DNA from: Rummeliibacillus pycnus
GTDB taxonomy: Bacteria; Bacillota; Bacilli; Bacillales_A; Planococcaceae
DNA: 64,000 nt
Assembly (NCBI RefSeq): GCF_002884495.1
Contig: NZ_KZ614145.1
Coordinates: 1,502,423 to 1,566,422, forward strand
Direction: 5' to 3'
The translations under genes and the position numbers were made by a program. Of this stretch, positions 45,140 to 54,791 are shown one piece after another (position 1 is the first letter of the stretch; every line of letters starts with the position of its first letter). The notes beneath the pieces are model-generated. The model did no database searches. It was not told the DNA's origin and was given only the letters and a program-made list of their open reading frames with translations.

Positions 45140-46426
45140 CTACTTTTGAACAATCTCTGTCGCTTCAGTGAAATTTTGTAGTATTGCTTGACGTTGGTTC
45201 CAAGACATAATTGGTAGTGTATTTTCCACTTCTCTCATAGTTATTGCGCCTTCTTCAGGGCAAACGATCGAACATAAATTACACCCTACGCAATTTTCTT
45301 CAATTACTTTTAACTGTGAAAGTCCATTAGCATCATGATATAAATCAATTGCTTGATGAGATGTATCTTCACATGCAATATGACATTTGTTACAGTGAAT
45401 GCATTTATTATTATCAATTTGTGCGACTACTTTATAGTTTAAGTTTAGATCTCCCCAGTTAGAGTATTTCGGAACGGATTTTCCAACTATATCCATTACA
45501 GATACGATACCTTTATCATCTAAGTAATTGTTCAATCCTTCAATCATGTCTTCTACAATACGGAAGCCATGATGCATCGCAGCAGTACAAACTTGAACAC
45601 CTGTAGCACCCATTAACAAGAATTCAGTTGCATCTTGCCAATTTGAAATTCCACCTATTCCTGAAATTGGTACATTTATATAACTGTTTCTTGCACATTC
45701 AGCTACCATATTTAACGCAATTGGTTTAACAGCTGGTCCACAATAACCTCCATGTGCTCCTTTTCCAGCTACATGAGGAATCGTATTCCAAGTATCTAAG
45801 TCTACTCCAGCTAAACTATTAATTGTATTAATCATACTAATTGCATCTGCGCCACCATTAACAGCTGCTTCTGCTGTAACTGTAATATCCGTAATATTCG
45901 GAGTAAGCTTTACAATGACAGGTGTTTTTGCAACTTCTTTTACCCAATAGGTTTGTTTTTCAACAAGTTCAGGTACTTGTCCGGATGCAGCGCCCATTCC
46001 TCGTTCTGCCATACCATGTGGACAGCCAAAATTTAATTCCAAACCATCTACACCAACATCTTCTACACGTTTTACAATTTCGTGCCATCTTTCTTGCTTT
46101 GGTTCAACCATCAAGGACGCAATAATGGCATGATTCGGATAACGCTTCTTTGTTTCATAAATTTCTTTTAAATTTACTGCTAATGGACGATCCGTAATAA
46201 GTTCTATATTGTTAAAACCTGCAACCCTTTGCCCATTAAAACTTACAGCTGCAAACCTTGATGACACATTTAATATTGGATCACCTAACGTTTTCCAAAC
46301 TGCTCCTCCCCATCCAGCCTCAAATGCACGCTGCACTTGGTAGCCTGAATTTGTAGGTGGTGCAGAAGCCAACCAAAATGGATTAGGTGATTTAATACCC
46401 GCTAAGTTGATTCGTAAATCAGCCAT
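45140..46426 (-). CDS. preA: NAD-dependent dihydropyrimidine dehydrogenase, PreA subunit
   Basis: 428 residues. A dihydroorotate-dehydrogenase-like FMN barrel (LAGIKSPNPFWLASAPPT; ELNFGCPHGMAERGMGAA, catalytic Cys region) followed by two 4Fe-4S motifs, CIHCNKCHIAC and CVGCNLCSIVCP. It reduces uracil or thymine to the 5,6-dihydro form with electrons from PreT. 13 bases after preT. Matches E. coli PreA in length. Confidence 0.95.
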   Translation of the reverse strand: MADLRINLAGIKSPNPFWLASAPPTNSGYQVQRAFEAGWGGAVWKTLGDPILNVSSRFAAVSFNGQRVAGFNNIELITDRPLAVNLKEIYETKKRYPNHAIIASLMVEPKQERWHEIVKRVEDVGVDGLELNFGCPHGMAERGMGAASGQVPELVEKQTYWVKEVAKTPVIVKLTPNITDITVTAEAAVNGGADAISMINTINSLAGVDLDTWNTIPHVAGKGAHGGYCGPAVKPIALNMVAECARNSYINVPISGIGGISNWQDATEFLLMGATGVQVCTAAMHHGFRIVEDMIEGLNNYLDDKGIVSVMDIVGKSVPKYSNWGDLNLNYKVVAQIDNNKCIHCNKCHIACEDTSHQAIDLYHDANGLSQLKVIEENCVGCNLCSIVCPEEGAITMREVENTLPIMSWNQRQAILQNFTEATEIVQK

Positions 46427-46439
46427 ATAATCCCCCCTC

Positions 46440-47789
46440 TTAGTGTGAAGTAATTACAGATGCTTGCTGTAATGCTCGATGAAGTGCATAAGCACATTCT
46501 TTGCCTTGCTGGACAGCTGAAACGACTGTCGCTTCCCCATAGCCAGCGCCATATATCACATCTCCACATGCATAAATAACTGGATTGGATGTTCGGAGAG
46601 TGGAAGGTTCAACTGAAATTATGCCGTTATGATGTTCTAATTTCAGTTCATCAATCAACTCAAGATGACGCATTTGTCCGATTGCACGAATCACTATATC
46701 GGCTTCTATTTTAAAAGTAGAATTCTCAACTTCCAATAGCGTATCTTGATTGGCATAACAATCAATTAATTTCATTTGAACGCATTCTAGTGCAGCTACT
46801 TTCCCCTCATCGTCTCCAATAATTTTCTTTGGTATTGTTAGCCACTGAAATTCGACTCCCTCTTGCTTTGCAAATTCAAATTCAAAGGGATAAGCTGTCA
46901 TTTCATTTTCAGTGCGGCGATATAAAATTTTAACGTTGGATGCTCCTAAACGAAGTGCACATGTTGCCGCATCGATTGCGGTATTCCCTGCACCAATTAC
47001 AATAACTTTCTTACCAACTACACGCTTAGGTAATGGTTTTTGTTTAGTCGCTTTGACAAATTCAATTGCATCATAAACACCGTCTAACATTTCCCCTTCA
47101 ATTTTTAACCACGGAACTTTACTCATACCAATCGCCATGATAATTCGATCATACGTTGCCAATAACTCATCGCTAGTAACATCAACTCCAACCTTCTTCC
47201 CTGTTAAAATTGTCGCACCTAATTGACGAACTTGTTCCACTTCCCACTGCACAACATCTTGTGGCAATCGGAATGATATAATTCCATATTGATTTAGTCC
47301 TCCAGCCTGTTTTTCAGCTTCAAAAATTGTTACACTATAACCCAATAGACACAATTCACGTGCAGCAGATAAACCTGCGGGGCCACTCCCAATAATAGCG
47401 ATTTTCTTACCATTTGCTACTCCCGGTTTAAAGATTGATAAATTTCCTTCTTTTAGCCAATCAGTAGCATATCGTTGAAGCGCTCCAATTTTAATGGGCT
47501 TTTGATCTTTTTGTAATACACAAGCACCTTCACATAGCTCTTCAGTTGGACAAACCCTAGCACAACTTGCTCCCATCGGATTGGCCTCTAAAATTACTTT
47601 TGCAGATCCTCTCATATTAGAAGTAGCAATTTTTTTTATAAAACTAGGTACATTAATACTGGTTGGACATGCTTTCATACATGGTGCGTCATAGCAATAT
47701 AAACATCGATTTGCCTCTTCAATCGCACTTCCTTTTGAAAATCCCAGAGATACTTCTTCAAAATTTCTATCTACTGCATCTTTGACCAT
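46440..47789 (-). CDS. preT: NAD-dependent dihydropyrimidine dehydrogenase, PreT subunit
   Basis: 449 residues from ATG 47789 with AGGAGG seven bases upstream; a longer frame would overlap the dihydropyrimidinase gene. N-terminal Fe-S cluster cysteines (CLYCYDAPCMKACP, CARVCPTEELCEGAC), an FAD motif IIGSGPAGLSAA and an NAD(P) motif VIGAGNTAIDAA. The GltD-like subunit passes electrons from NAD(P)H to PreA. Confidence 0.95.
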   Translation of the reverse strand: MVKDAVDRNFEEVSLGFSKGSAIEEANRCLYCYDAPCMKACPTSINVPSFIKKIATSNMRGSAKVILEANPMGASCARVCPTEELCEGACVLQKDQKPIKIGALQRYATDWLKEGNLSIFKPGVANGKKIAIIGSGPAGLSAARELCLLGYSVTIFEAEKQAGGLNQYGIISFRLPQDVVQWEVEQVRQLGATILTGKKVGVDVTSDELLATYDRIIMAIGMSKVPWLKIEGEMLDGVYDAIEFVKATKQKPLPKRVVGKKVIVIGAGNTAIDAATCALRLGASNVKILYRRTENEMTAYPFEFEFAKQEGVEFQWLTIPKKIIGDDEGKVAALECVQMKLIDCYANQDTLLEVENSTFKIEADIVIRAIGQMRHLELIDELKLEHHNGIISVEPSTLRTSNPVIYACGDVIYGAGYGEATVVSAVQQGKECAYALHRALQQASVITSH

Positions 47790-47805
47790 TGAATCGCCTC
47801 CTACT

Positions 47806-49212
47806 TTAATTGGTAACGGCTTCTTTAAATTCTCCTTTTTTAACTTTTCGTTTAATATATTGCCCTCGTCCAAATTCTCCGACAAATTCTTTATCTTTTA
47901 CAACGAATTCTCCACGACTTAAAACACTCACTGGTTCACCTTTTACAGTTAATCCTTCAAATGCACTGTAATCGACATTCATGTGATGCGTGTCAGCTGA
48001 GATAACTCGCTCCTTATTTGGATCGAACAAAACGATATCTGCATCAGAACCGACTGCAATTGTTCCTTTTTGTGGAAATAGCCCAAAAATCTTAGCTGCA
48101 TTCGTTGAAATCATATCAACAAACTCATTAATTGTGATTTTTCCTTTTGCAACACCTTCTGAATAAAGGATACTAAAACGATCTTCAATAAAAGGTCCGC
48201 CATTTGGAATTTTTGAAAAGTCATCAATTCCTAAGCGCTTTTTCCCATTAAAATTAAACGAACATTGATCAGAACCAATTGTTTGAAGCTGTTTTGCTTT
48301 AAGTGCATTCCACAGAACTTGTTGATGTTCTTTTGGTCGTAATGGTGGTGACCATACATATTTGGCCCCTTCGAAATTCGGTTTTGCAAGAGCTGTTTGA
48401 TCTAAGACTAAATATGGTGGACAAGTTTCTCCATAAACTTTGTATCCTTTTTTACGGGCAGAGATAATTTCATCTACTGCTTCTTTACATGTCACATGAA
48501 CTACATATAGTTCTGCATCTGCAAGATGAGCTAATTCAATCGCACGTTTTGTTGCTTCACCTTCTAATTGCGGTGGACGAGTCAATGCATGGTAAATTGG
48601 TTCTGTGTGTCCTAATGCTTTCGCTTCCTCTACTAACTCATCGATTACTGAGCCATTTTCGCAATGTACCATGACAACGGCGCCCATTTCTTTCCCCACC
48701 TTAAAGGCTTGATATAAAGTGCGGTCTGTTGCCTGAAATTCTTTAGCATAAGCAAGAAAAACTTTAATAGAAGAAATCCCTTCCTGTTGTAATACTTGTG
48801 GTAATTCTGCCAATGTGTTTTCATTTAAATCTCCTATCATTAGATGGAAACCATAATCAATTACAGCTTTATTTTTTGCTTTTTCATGCCACTTTTCTAC
48901 TGCATCTATTAGTTTTACTTCGCCAGCTGTTAAGCAAAAATCGAGAATAGTTGTTGTTCCACCAAACGCTGCGGCAATTGTTCCGGTTTTCCAATCATCA
49001 TCTGTAACTGTATTATTAAATGGCATATCTAAATGCGTATGCGGATCTATTCCACCAGGAAATACATATTGTCCAGTGGCATCAATTATTTCAGCTTCAG
49101 TATCCATTAACTCTTTACCAATCTTCGAAATTTTACCATCTTCAATTAATACATCTGCTTGATAAGTTTCTGTTGCCGTCACAATTGTTCCACCAGTAAC
49201 GATCTTTTTCAT
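47806..49212 (-). CDS. pydB: Dihydropyrimidinase (D-hydantoinase)
   Basis: 468 residues from ATG 49212, overlapping the ureidopropionase stop in ATGA with AAGAAGGAA upstream. Amidohydrolase fold: metal motif DPHTHLD, carboxylated lysine in SIKVFLAY, HCENG, HVTCKEA and the catalytic D in GSDQCSF. Opens dihydrouracil to N-carbamoyl-beta-alanine. Also known as HydA. Confidence 0.95.
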   Translation of the reverse strand: MKKIVTGGTIVTATETYQADVLIEDGKISKIGKELMDTEAEIIDATGQYVFPGGIDPHTHLDMPFNNTVTDDDWKTGTIAAAFGGTTTILDFCLTAGEVKLIDAVEKWHEKAKNKAVIDYGFHLMIGDLNENTLAELPQVLQQEGISSIKVFLAYAKEFQATDRTLYQAFKVGKEMGAVVMVHCENGSVIDELVEEAKALGHTEPIYHALTRPPQLEGEATKRAIELAHLADAELYVVHVTCKEAVDEIISARKKGYKVYGETCPPYLVLDQTALAKPNFEGAKYVWSPPLRPKEHQQVLWNALKAKQLQTIGSDQCSFNFNGKKRLGIDDFSKIPNGGPFIEDRFSILYSEGVAKGKITINEFVDMISTNAAKIFGLFPQKGTIAVGSDADIVLFDPNKERVISADTHHMNVDYSAFEGLTVKGEPVSVLSRGEFVVKDKEFVGEFGRGQYIKRKVKKGEFKEAVTN

Positions 49213-50468
49213 AATATTCCTTCTTTCTCTAAAGTAATTGATTCGTTTTTTACTAGTTTTTGCTGAAGAGTAAGTACTGTTTGAAGCATGATATTTGCTC
49301 CTTTTAAGCAATCCTCAAAACTTGTAAGTTCCTCTTCACAATGACTTTTCCCGTTCACACTTGGTACAAATATCATTGCTGAAGGAATATAACTTGCTAT
49401 AAATTGCGCATCATGACCTGCTCCACTGAACATTCGATGGGATGAATATCGGTATTTCTGACATGCATCTTCGATGATTTGGCAAATACTACCGTCAAAT
49501 ACTACCGTATCTCTACTCCATAGCTTTTCAAAAGAAAGATGGCAACCTACAATTTCAGACGGTAACTGGTGAATCATTTCTTCCACCATTGAAATTTTCG
49601 CTGGATCTTGGTGTCTAGCTTCTAAAGTGAAAATTACTTTGTTAGGAATGACCGTATGAATATTTGGTGTAACATTTACTCGCCCTATTGTATAAACTAA
49701 TTCTTCATCTACTTTACTTAGTTGTTGTCGTAACATTGTCATCACATCAGTTGCTACAAATAAAGGATCTTTTCTCATTGACATAGGTGTTGTACCCGCA
49801 TGGTCTGATTCACCTTTAATAGTAAATTCGTAGCACACCATGCCTAGTACTCCTTCCACTACCCCTATATCAATTTCTTTACTCTCAAGTACAGGACCTT
49901 GTTCAATATGAAGTTCTAAATAGGCAATTGCCTCTTTCAATCGATTTTTTTGTTCTCCTTTATAACCACTTTGTTCTAATGCATCTACAAATGAAATCCC
50001 GTTTTTATCTTTTGAATATAGCATTTTCTCTTTAAAAAATTTACCTGCAAGTACACCAGAGCTCATCATTGCTGGATCGAATCTAGCGCCCTCTTCATTG
50101 GTAAAATTCACAATAACAATTGGTGCATCCAATTCAACATTATCATCACGCAATGTTCTGACTACTTCAAGTGCAGTCAAAACACCTAATACACCATCAA
50201 ATCGACCTCCCTTTTCAACAGAGTCTAAATGCGATCCCATAACAATAGGTGGAAGATCTTTTTTTCCGGGTAATGTTGCATAAATGTTTGCCATGTCATC
50301 AAAAGTGACATCCATCCCAAGTTCTTTACAACATTCACAAAAATATTTTCTTGCAGCAAGATCTTCAGGAGATAAGGATAACCTTGTTACACCGCCATTT
50401 TTGGTTTGACCAAATTTACTAAATGTTCGAATTGTATGTTCTAAACGTATTCCATCACATAAACGCAT
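49209..50468 (-). CDS. pydC: Beta-ureidopropionase / N-carbamoyl amino acid hydrolase (M20 type)
   Basis: 419 residues from ATG 50468, seven bases after AGGGAGG; upstream in-frame starts add an unlikely leader. Dinuclear metal hydrolase of the hydantoinase/carbamoylase family: GSHLDSVEKGGRFDG, NEEGARF, HIEQGP, GAGHDAQF. Removes the carbamoyl group of N-carbamoyl-beta-alanine to give beta-alanine, CO2 and ammonia. First gene of the minus operon. Confidence 0.93.
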   Translation of the reverse strand: MRLCDGIRLEHTIRTFSKFGQTKNGGVTRLSLSPEDLAARKYFCECCKELGMDVTFDDMANIYATLPGKKDLPPIVMGSHLDSVEKGGRFDGVLGVLTALEVVRTLRDDNVELDAPIVIVNFTNEEGARFDPAMMSSGVLAGKFFKEKMLYSKDKNGISFVDALEQSGYKGEQKNRLKEAIAYLELHIEQGPVLESKEIDIGVVEGVLGMVCYEFTIKGESDHAGTTPMSMRKDPLFVATDVMTMLRQQLSKVDEELVYTIGRVNVTPNIHTVIPNKVIFTLEARHQDPAKISMVEEMIHQLPSEIVGCHLSFEKLWSRDTVVFDGSICQIIEDACQKYRYSSHRMFSGAGHDAQFIASYIPSAMIFVPSVNGKSHCEEELTSFEDCLKGANIMLQTVLTLQQKLVKNESITLEKEGIL

Positions 50469-50487
50469 CAAATTACCTCCCTCTGTT

Positions 50488-50506
50488 ATGTTATTTTTTA
50501 TAACAT
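50488..50506. promoter_or_regulatory. Inverted repeat in the pydC leader
   Basis: ATGTTAT, five T, ATAACAT. It lies just upstream of the pydC ribosome site; may be an operator or a leader hairpin. Confidence 0.35.
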
Positions 50507-50572
50507 CTACTAACAATTTCAATTTTAATGTATTATAATTTTATGGTATATAGTCAATTCACTAAAAAAATT

Positions 50573-50586
50573 TGTGCAGATGCACA
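50573..50586. promoter_or_regulatory. Candidate PucR operator (divergent promoter)
   Basis: TGTGCA-GA-TGCACA, a perfect 6-2-6 palindrome between pydC and pucR. A close copy (13 of 16 over TTGTGCANATGCA context) lies before pydD. Confidence 0.65.
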
Positions 50587-50641
50587 GATAGATTGAATAG
50601 GTTTTACTTTTCTACAATAGAAAATACAGAGGGGGCTCTAT

Positions 50642-51805
50642 ATGATTACATTCCATCATCTTTTAGAATCACCACTTTTTCAAATGCTGACATTAAAAGG
50701 AGGTAAAGAAGGATTAAATCATGAGATTTCGGGAATTAACTTGATTGAAAGTGTAGACATTTCGAAATTTTGTCGTACAAATGAAATCATTGTTTCTACA
50801 GGAATCCATTTAAATGGAGATACAGAGGCACTTTTAGAACTTATCATAGAGCTTGTCAATAAACGAACAGCAGGACTAATTATTAATATCGGGCCTTACA
50901 TACCAAAAGTACCTGATGAAGCAATTACACTTGCAAATGAATTCCATTTTCCAATTTTCCAAATGGAATGGCGTTATCGAATTGCAGATTTACTAAAAGT
51001 AACATTTCAGTTTTTAAACACGCATCAAGATAGAAAAATAGAGCATGAAGATCTTATGCGTCAAATATTATTCACAGAATTTCAAGATACCTCTCTCGAT
51101 CAAGCCCTAGAACAAGTTGGTTTTACTAAAGAAGATGAAATGAGCATCATCTTATGTTCACCATACTCAAAAGAAATAGATTTACGTCCTTATATGAATA
51201 CCATTCAACAAGAATTTTCCGTTCGTTATAAGCTTTTTTTACGACTCGTTGATCAACATCACCTTATCTATTTGATAAGTCGCACACATGTATTGACACC
51301 TAATATTCCTTTTTCCAAAACAGTTAATGCAATCTATGAAAAGTTAATGGAAACTTTCAATAACGTTCCTTTATCTATTGGGATGGGGAACTTTTATAGA
51401 GAGGCAAAGCATCTGAAAAAAAGTTTAGAAGAAGCTCGAACAGTGACCAAGCTATCTCAACAGCACGGTAATCCTAACTTATATAAATATAAAGAAATCG
51501 GTGCCTATAAAATAATAATGGGTGTTGAAAATAAACAGCTAATTCAAAGATTTCATCGAGACATGCTTGGATCTTTAGAGAAATATGATCAAATTCATCA
51601 TACAAATCTAAAAAGCTTTTTACGTATTTTTATAGAAGAGGATGGTAGTACATCGAAAATCAGTCAAAGAGAATTTATACATCGTAATACGGTTCTCTAT
51701 AAAATAAAAAAAATCGAATCTTTGCTTGATACAGATCTAAATTCACCTTTTGCTAAAACAAATTTATCTATAGCATTTATGATTGAGGATATTTTATCAG
51801 TATAA
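50642..51805 (+). CDS. pucR: PucR-family transcriptional regulator
   Basis: 387 residues. N-terminal PucR domain (about 1-125; SVDISKFCRTNEIIVSTGI), a central GGDEF-like degenerate region and a C-terminal PucR-type HTH (ISQREFIHRNTVLYKIKKIE). Members activate purine or pyrimidine catabolism on binding a pathway metabolite. Divergent from the pyd operon and upstream of pydD/pydE, it likely controls both. Confidence 0.92.
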   Translation: MITFHHLLESPLFQMLTLKGGKEGLNHEISGINLIESVDISKFCRTNEIIVSTGIHLNGDTEALLELIIELVNKRTAGLIINIGPYIPKVPDEAITLANEFHFPIFQMEWRYRIADLLKVTFQFLNTHQDRKIEHEDLMRQILFTEFQDTSLDQALEQVGFTKEDEMSIILCSPYSKEIDLRPYMNTIQQEFSVRYKLFLRLVDQHHLIYLISRTHVLTPNIPFSKTVNAIYEKLMETFNNVPLSIGMGNFYREAKHLKKSLEEARTVTKLSQQHGNPNLYKYKEIGAYKIIMGVENKQLIQRFHRDMLGSLEKYDQIHHTNLKSFLRIFIEEDGSTSKISQREFIHRNTVLYKIKKIESLLDTDLNSPFAKTNLSIAFMIEDILSV

Positions 51806-51810
51806 TATTA

Positions 51811-51826
51811 TTATGCATTTGCACAA
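51811..51826. promoter_or_regulatory. Candidate PucR operator upstream of pydD
   Basis: On the minus strand TTGTGCAAATGCATAA. The 14-bp core TGTGCA-AA-TGCATA differs from the perfect palindrome at 50573 in two positions, one of them in the spacer. Confidence 0.6.
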
Positions 51827-51921
51827 CAATATTTGTCTGAATATTCATTGTTTTGTATTTATCCAATTGTTATGCTCTTAATGTTAGATTAAATAACATC
51901 AAATATATTGGAGTGATTATA

Positions 51922-53295
51922 TTGGAAAAATATTCAACAGAAACGATTCAAAAAAATCATCAACAATATGTCTTAACATCTTGGTCAAAGCAATCTGGAT
52001 TACTTCCAAAAGTAATGTCAAAAGCACATGGTGTTTATTTTTGGGATGAACAGGATAAACGTTATTTTGATATGAGTTCACAACTTGTTTATACCAATGT
52101 AGGGCACCAACATCCTAAATTACTTGAAGCATTTAAACATATTGGTGACATTCCTCTTTCAGCCCCTGGATTTGCAAGTGCATCTAAATCTGCATTAGCT
52201 CGTAAAATAACTGAATATGCACCAAGTAATATGAAGAAAGTCTTTTTTACATGTGGTGGCGCGGAATCGAATGAGCACGCCATTAAAATGGCACGTATGG
52301 TAACTGGACGATATAAAATTTTCTCTCGTTACCGTTCTTACCATGGTGCTACATTTGGTGCTGGTAATTTAACGGGAGAAAACAGACGATTATCAGTTGA
52401 ACCTGGAATTCCTGGTTTTGTAAAATTTGATATTCCTTATTTATACCGAGAAGTGATTGATTTCAATAATGAGGAACAAGCTACTGAATTTTATTTAAAA
52501 CGACTACGTCAACAAATTCTATATGAGGGACCAAATACAATTGCGGCAGTTTTTATAGAACCTATTCCAGGTAGTAACGGTGTTATTATTCCACCTAAAG
52601 GTTATTTAGAAGGTATTCGTGCACTATGTGATGAATTCGGTATTTTAATGGTTTGCGATGAAGTCATGTCTGGTTTTGGACGGACAGGCAAAATGTTTGC
52701 CGTTGACCATTATGATTTTGAACCAGATATGATTACTTTTGCTAAGGGAGTAACATCTGGCTATGCACCACTAGGTGGCGTTATTGTTAGTAATCAAGTA
52801 GCATCATACTTTGATGATCATGTACTGATGACTGGTTTAACGTATAGTGGCCATACGATGTGTACACAAATTGGACTCGAAACGCTAAAAATTTATGAAA
52901 AAGAAAAAATTATAGAAAATACAAGTCACGTTGGGCAAACATTAGCACAACGATTGGATCAATTAATGTGCTATTCTATAGTTGGACAAGTAAGACATAT
53001 AGGTTTATTTGCAGCAGTAGAACTTGTAAAAGATAAGAAGACTCGAGAACCTTTAATTCAGTATGGCCTAGACTATGGACAAGATCCTGTACGATTAATG
53101 AATAAATTTGTATCCATGTTACTAGAAAAAGGGTTTTACACTTATTCTCATGAATCGAGTGTCATCATCGCACCACCACTTGTCATTAAGGAAGATGAGT
53201 TAAACGAAGCAATGGATTTATTTGAGGCAGTTATACAGGAATTTGAAAAAGAAGTAACTGGAATTGAACATTCAACGATTCTTCCAGTTAAATAA
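51922..53295 (+). CDS. pydD: Class III aminotransferase, beta-alanine transaminase (PydD-like)
   Basis: 457 residues from TTG 51922, six bases after GGAGTG; a longer frame adds residues unlike the family. PLP fold type I motifs: CGGAESNEHAIKMAR, DEVMSGFGRTGKM and the Schiff-base lysine in TFAKGVTSGYAP. In this locus it should move the amino group of beta-alanine to 2-oxoglutarate or pyruvate, giving malonic semialdehyde. A PydD/PydE extension of the pyrimidine pathway is known from Lysinibacillus-type bacteria. Confidence 0.9.
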   Translation: MEKYSTETIQKNHQQYVLTSWSKQSGLLPKVMSKAHGVYFWDEQDKRYFDMSSQLVYTNVGHQHPKLLEAFKHIGDIPLSAPGFASASKSALARKITEYAPSNMKKVFFTCGGAESNEHAIKMARMVTGRYKIFSRYRSYHGATFGAGNLTGENRRLSVEPGIPGFVKFDIPYLYREVIDFNNEEQATEFYLKRLRQQILYEGPNTIAAVFIEPIPGSNGVIIPPKGYLEGIRALCDEFGILMVCDEVMSGFGRTGKMFAVDHYDFEPDMITFAKGVTSGYAPLGGVIVSNQVASYFDDHVLMTGLTYSGHTMCTQIGLETLKIYEKEKIIENTSHVGQTLAQRLDQLMCYSIVGQVRHIGLFAAVELVKDKKTREPLIQYGLDYGQDPVRLMNKFVSMLLEKGFYTYSHESSVIIAPPLVIKEDELNEAMDLFEAVIQEFEKEVTGIEHSTILPVK

Positions 53296-53306
53296 GGAGG
53301 AATTTG

Positions 53307-54446
53307 ATGGAAAACTTCTATTATGAACAACCTGTACCAATTGACTTTGGTGTAGGTAAAATAAAGGAACTACCTTCTATTTTAGAAAAATTTAAAGCCC
53401 AAAACATATTACTTATAAGTGCTCCATCCATGGTTCGAAATGGCATGGCTCAAAAGATTATGGATGCTGCAAAAGGTAAAATTAAAGCCATTTTTTCTGA
53501 TATTCAACCGAATCCAACTGTACAAAATACAGATCAATGCGTGAAAGTATTACGTGAACACAATTGTGATTTTGCTGTTGCACTCGGTGGCGGAAGTATT
53601 TTAGACTGTGCAAAAGTTGCTTGTTTCGTTGCATCAACTACAAATATGACAGAAGTCTATTTTACCAAACAACAACTTATTTCTCAAAAAGGTATTCCGT
53701 TCATTGCTATCCCAACTACTTCTGGAACAGCAAGCGAAATCACAAACGTTTCCGTTCTAACAGATACCGTTCATGATATAAAAGCACCACTTGCAAGTGA
53801 TTTTTTATATCCTATTTATGCTTTAATTGATCCTACTTTGACAGTAAGCTGTCCTCAAAAAGTAACTGCTTCAAGTGGTTTAGATGTAATTGCTCATTCC
53901 CTAGAAGCTTTTTATGGAAAGAAACACCAACCCTATACCGACATGGCTGCAGAGTATGCTGCTAAGTTAGCTTTTGAAAATTTATTAATAGCCTACCACG
54001 AACCAGATAACTTGGAAGCACGTACTAAAATGAGCTTAGCCTCGGTAACTGCTGGTATGGCATTTAACCTAACACAAACAGCTGCTGCACATGCTTGTTC
54101 CTATCCACTAACACAAAATTTTGGCGTTCCACATGGCGAAGCTTGCGCATTAACTTTACCAATTTTTTGGATTCTTAATAGCACTGGCCCTGAAGGGAAA
54201 CGACTTGAAGAATTCAGTCGTCGACTAGGCTTTGAAGATGCCAAAGACTTAGCCAATCGTATTGATGAAATGAAAAAAGAAATGCGTATGCGTATGACAA
54301 TTGAAGAAGCTGGTGTAACAACTTCAGAAGACTTAGAGCTTCTTGTAGCGAATAGCTTTGCACCTAATATGAAAAATAACCCAGTAGAAATTACTCCAGA
54401 TTTACTAGAAAAACTATATAAATCTATTTCTAGTATACATTCTTAA
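53307..54446 (+). CDS. pydE: Iron-type alcohol dehydrogenase, malonic semialdehyde reductase (PydE-like)
   Basis: 379 residues, ATG 53307 six bases after AAGGAGG. Group III Fe-ADH: GGGSILDCAK binds NAD(P), metal ligands in DVIAHSLEAFYG and PHGEACAL. Next to pydD it should reduce malonic semialdehyde to 3-hydroxypropionate, which removes the toxic aldehyde and reoxidises cofactor. Eleven bases after pydD. Confidence 0.88.
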   Translation: MENFYYEQPVPIDFGVGKIKELPSILEKFKAQNILLISAPSMVRNGMAQKIMDAAKGKIKAIFSDIQPNPTVQNTDQCVKVLREHNCDFAVALGGGSILDCAKVACFVASTTNMTEVYFTKQQLISQKGIPFIAIPTTSGTASEITNVSVLTDTVHDIKAPLASDFLYPIYALIDPTLTVSCPQKVTASSGLDVIAHSLEAFYGKKHQPYTDMAAEYAAKLAFENLLIAYHEPDNLEARTKMSLASVTAGMAFNLTQTAAAHACSYPLTQNFGVPHGEACALTLPIFWILNSTGPEGKRLEEFSRRLGFEDAKDLANRIDEMKKEMRMRMTIEEAGVTTSEDLELLVANSFAPNMKNNPVEITPDLLEKLYKSISSIHS

Positions 54447-54453
54447 AAGTCCA

Positions 54454-54494
54454 AACCCGATTTTTCTTATCAATGAAAAATTGGGTTTTTTTTT
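54454..54494 (+). terminator. Intrinsic terminator of pydDE
   Basis: AACCCGATTTTTC, eight-base loop, GAAAAATTGGGTT (one G-U or mismatch), then a run of T. Confidence 0.9.
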
Positions 54495-54791
54495 ATGTAA
54501 AATCAATTTCATTATACTAAATTTTTTTGCCCTGTTAATTTACAAATCGAAGAATTGCGGTTTTATAAAATTTATAAGATATTTAATTTCCTGGGTAATA
54601 CTCTGATTATTCCGATTCATTATGTTCTAATTTATTTTTCTACTATCTGATTGCTCTATTTAAGAGAGTTAGAGGTAATGTTATCCATAAGAAACTTTTT
54701 AAAATAGCACCCGTCACTAATAACATGTTAGAATATAATTATATGAATATATTGGAAGGAGGAAGGTTTTCAATCATTAAGCCGCAAATCT
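54495..54791. other. Intergenic region upstream of the glucosaminidase
   Basis: AT-rich promoter region. The best ribosome site, GGAAGGAGGAAGG, lies about 20 bases before the ATG, unusually far; no closer in-frame start exists. Confidence 0.4.
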
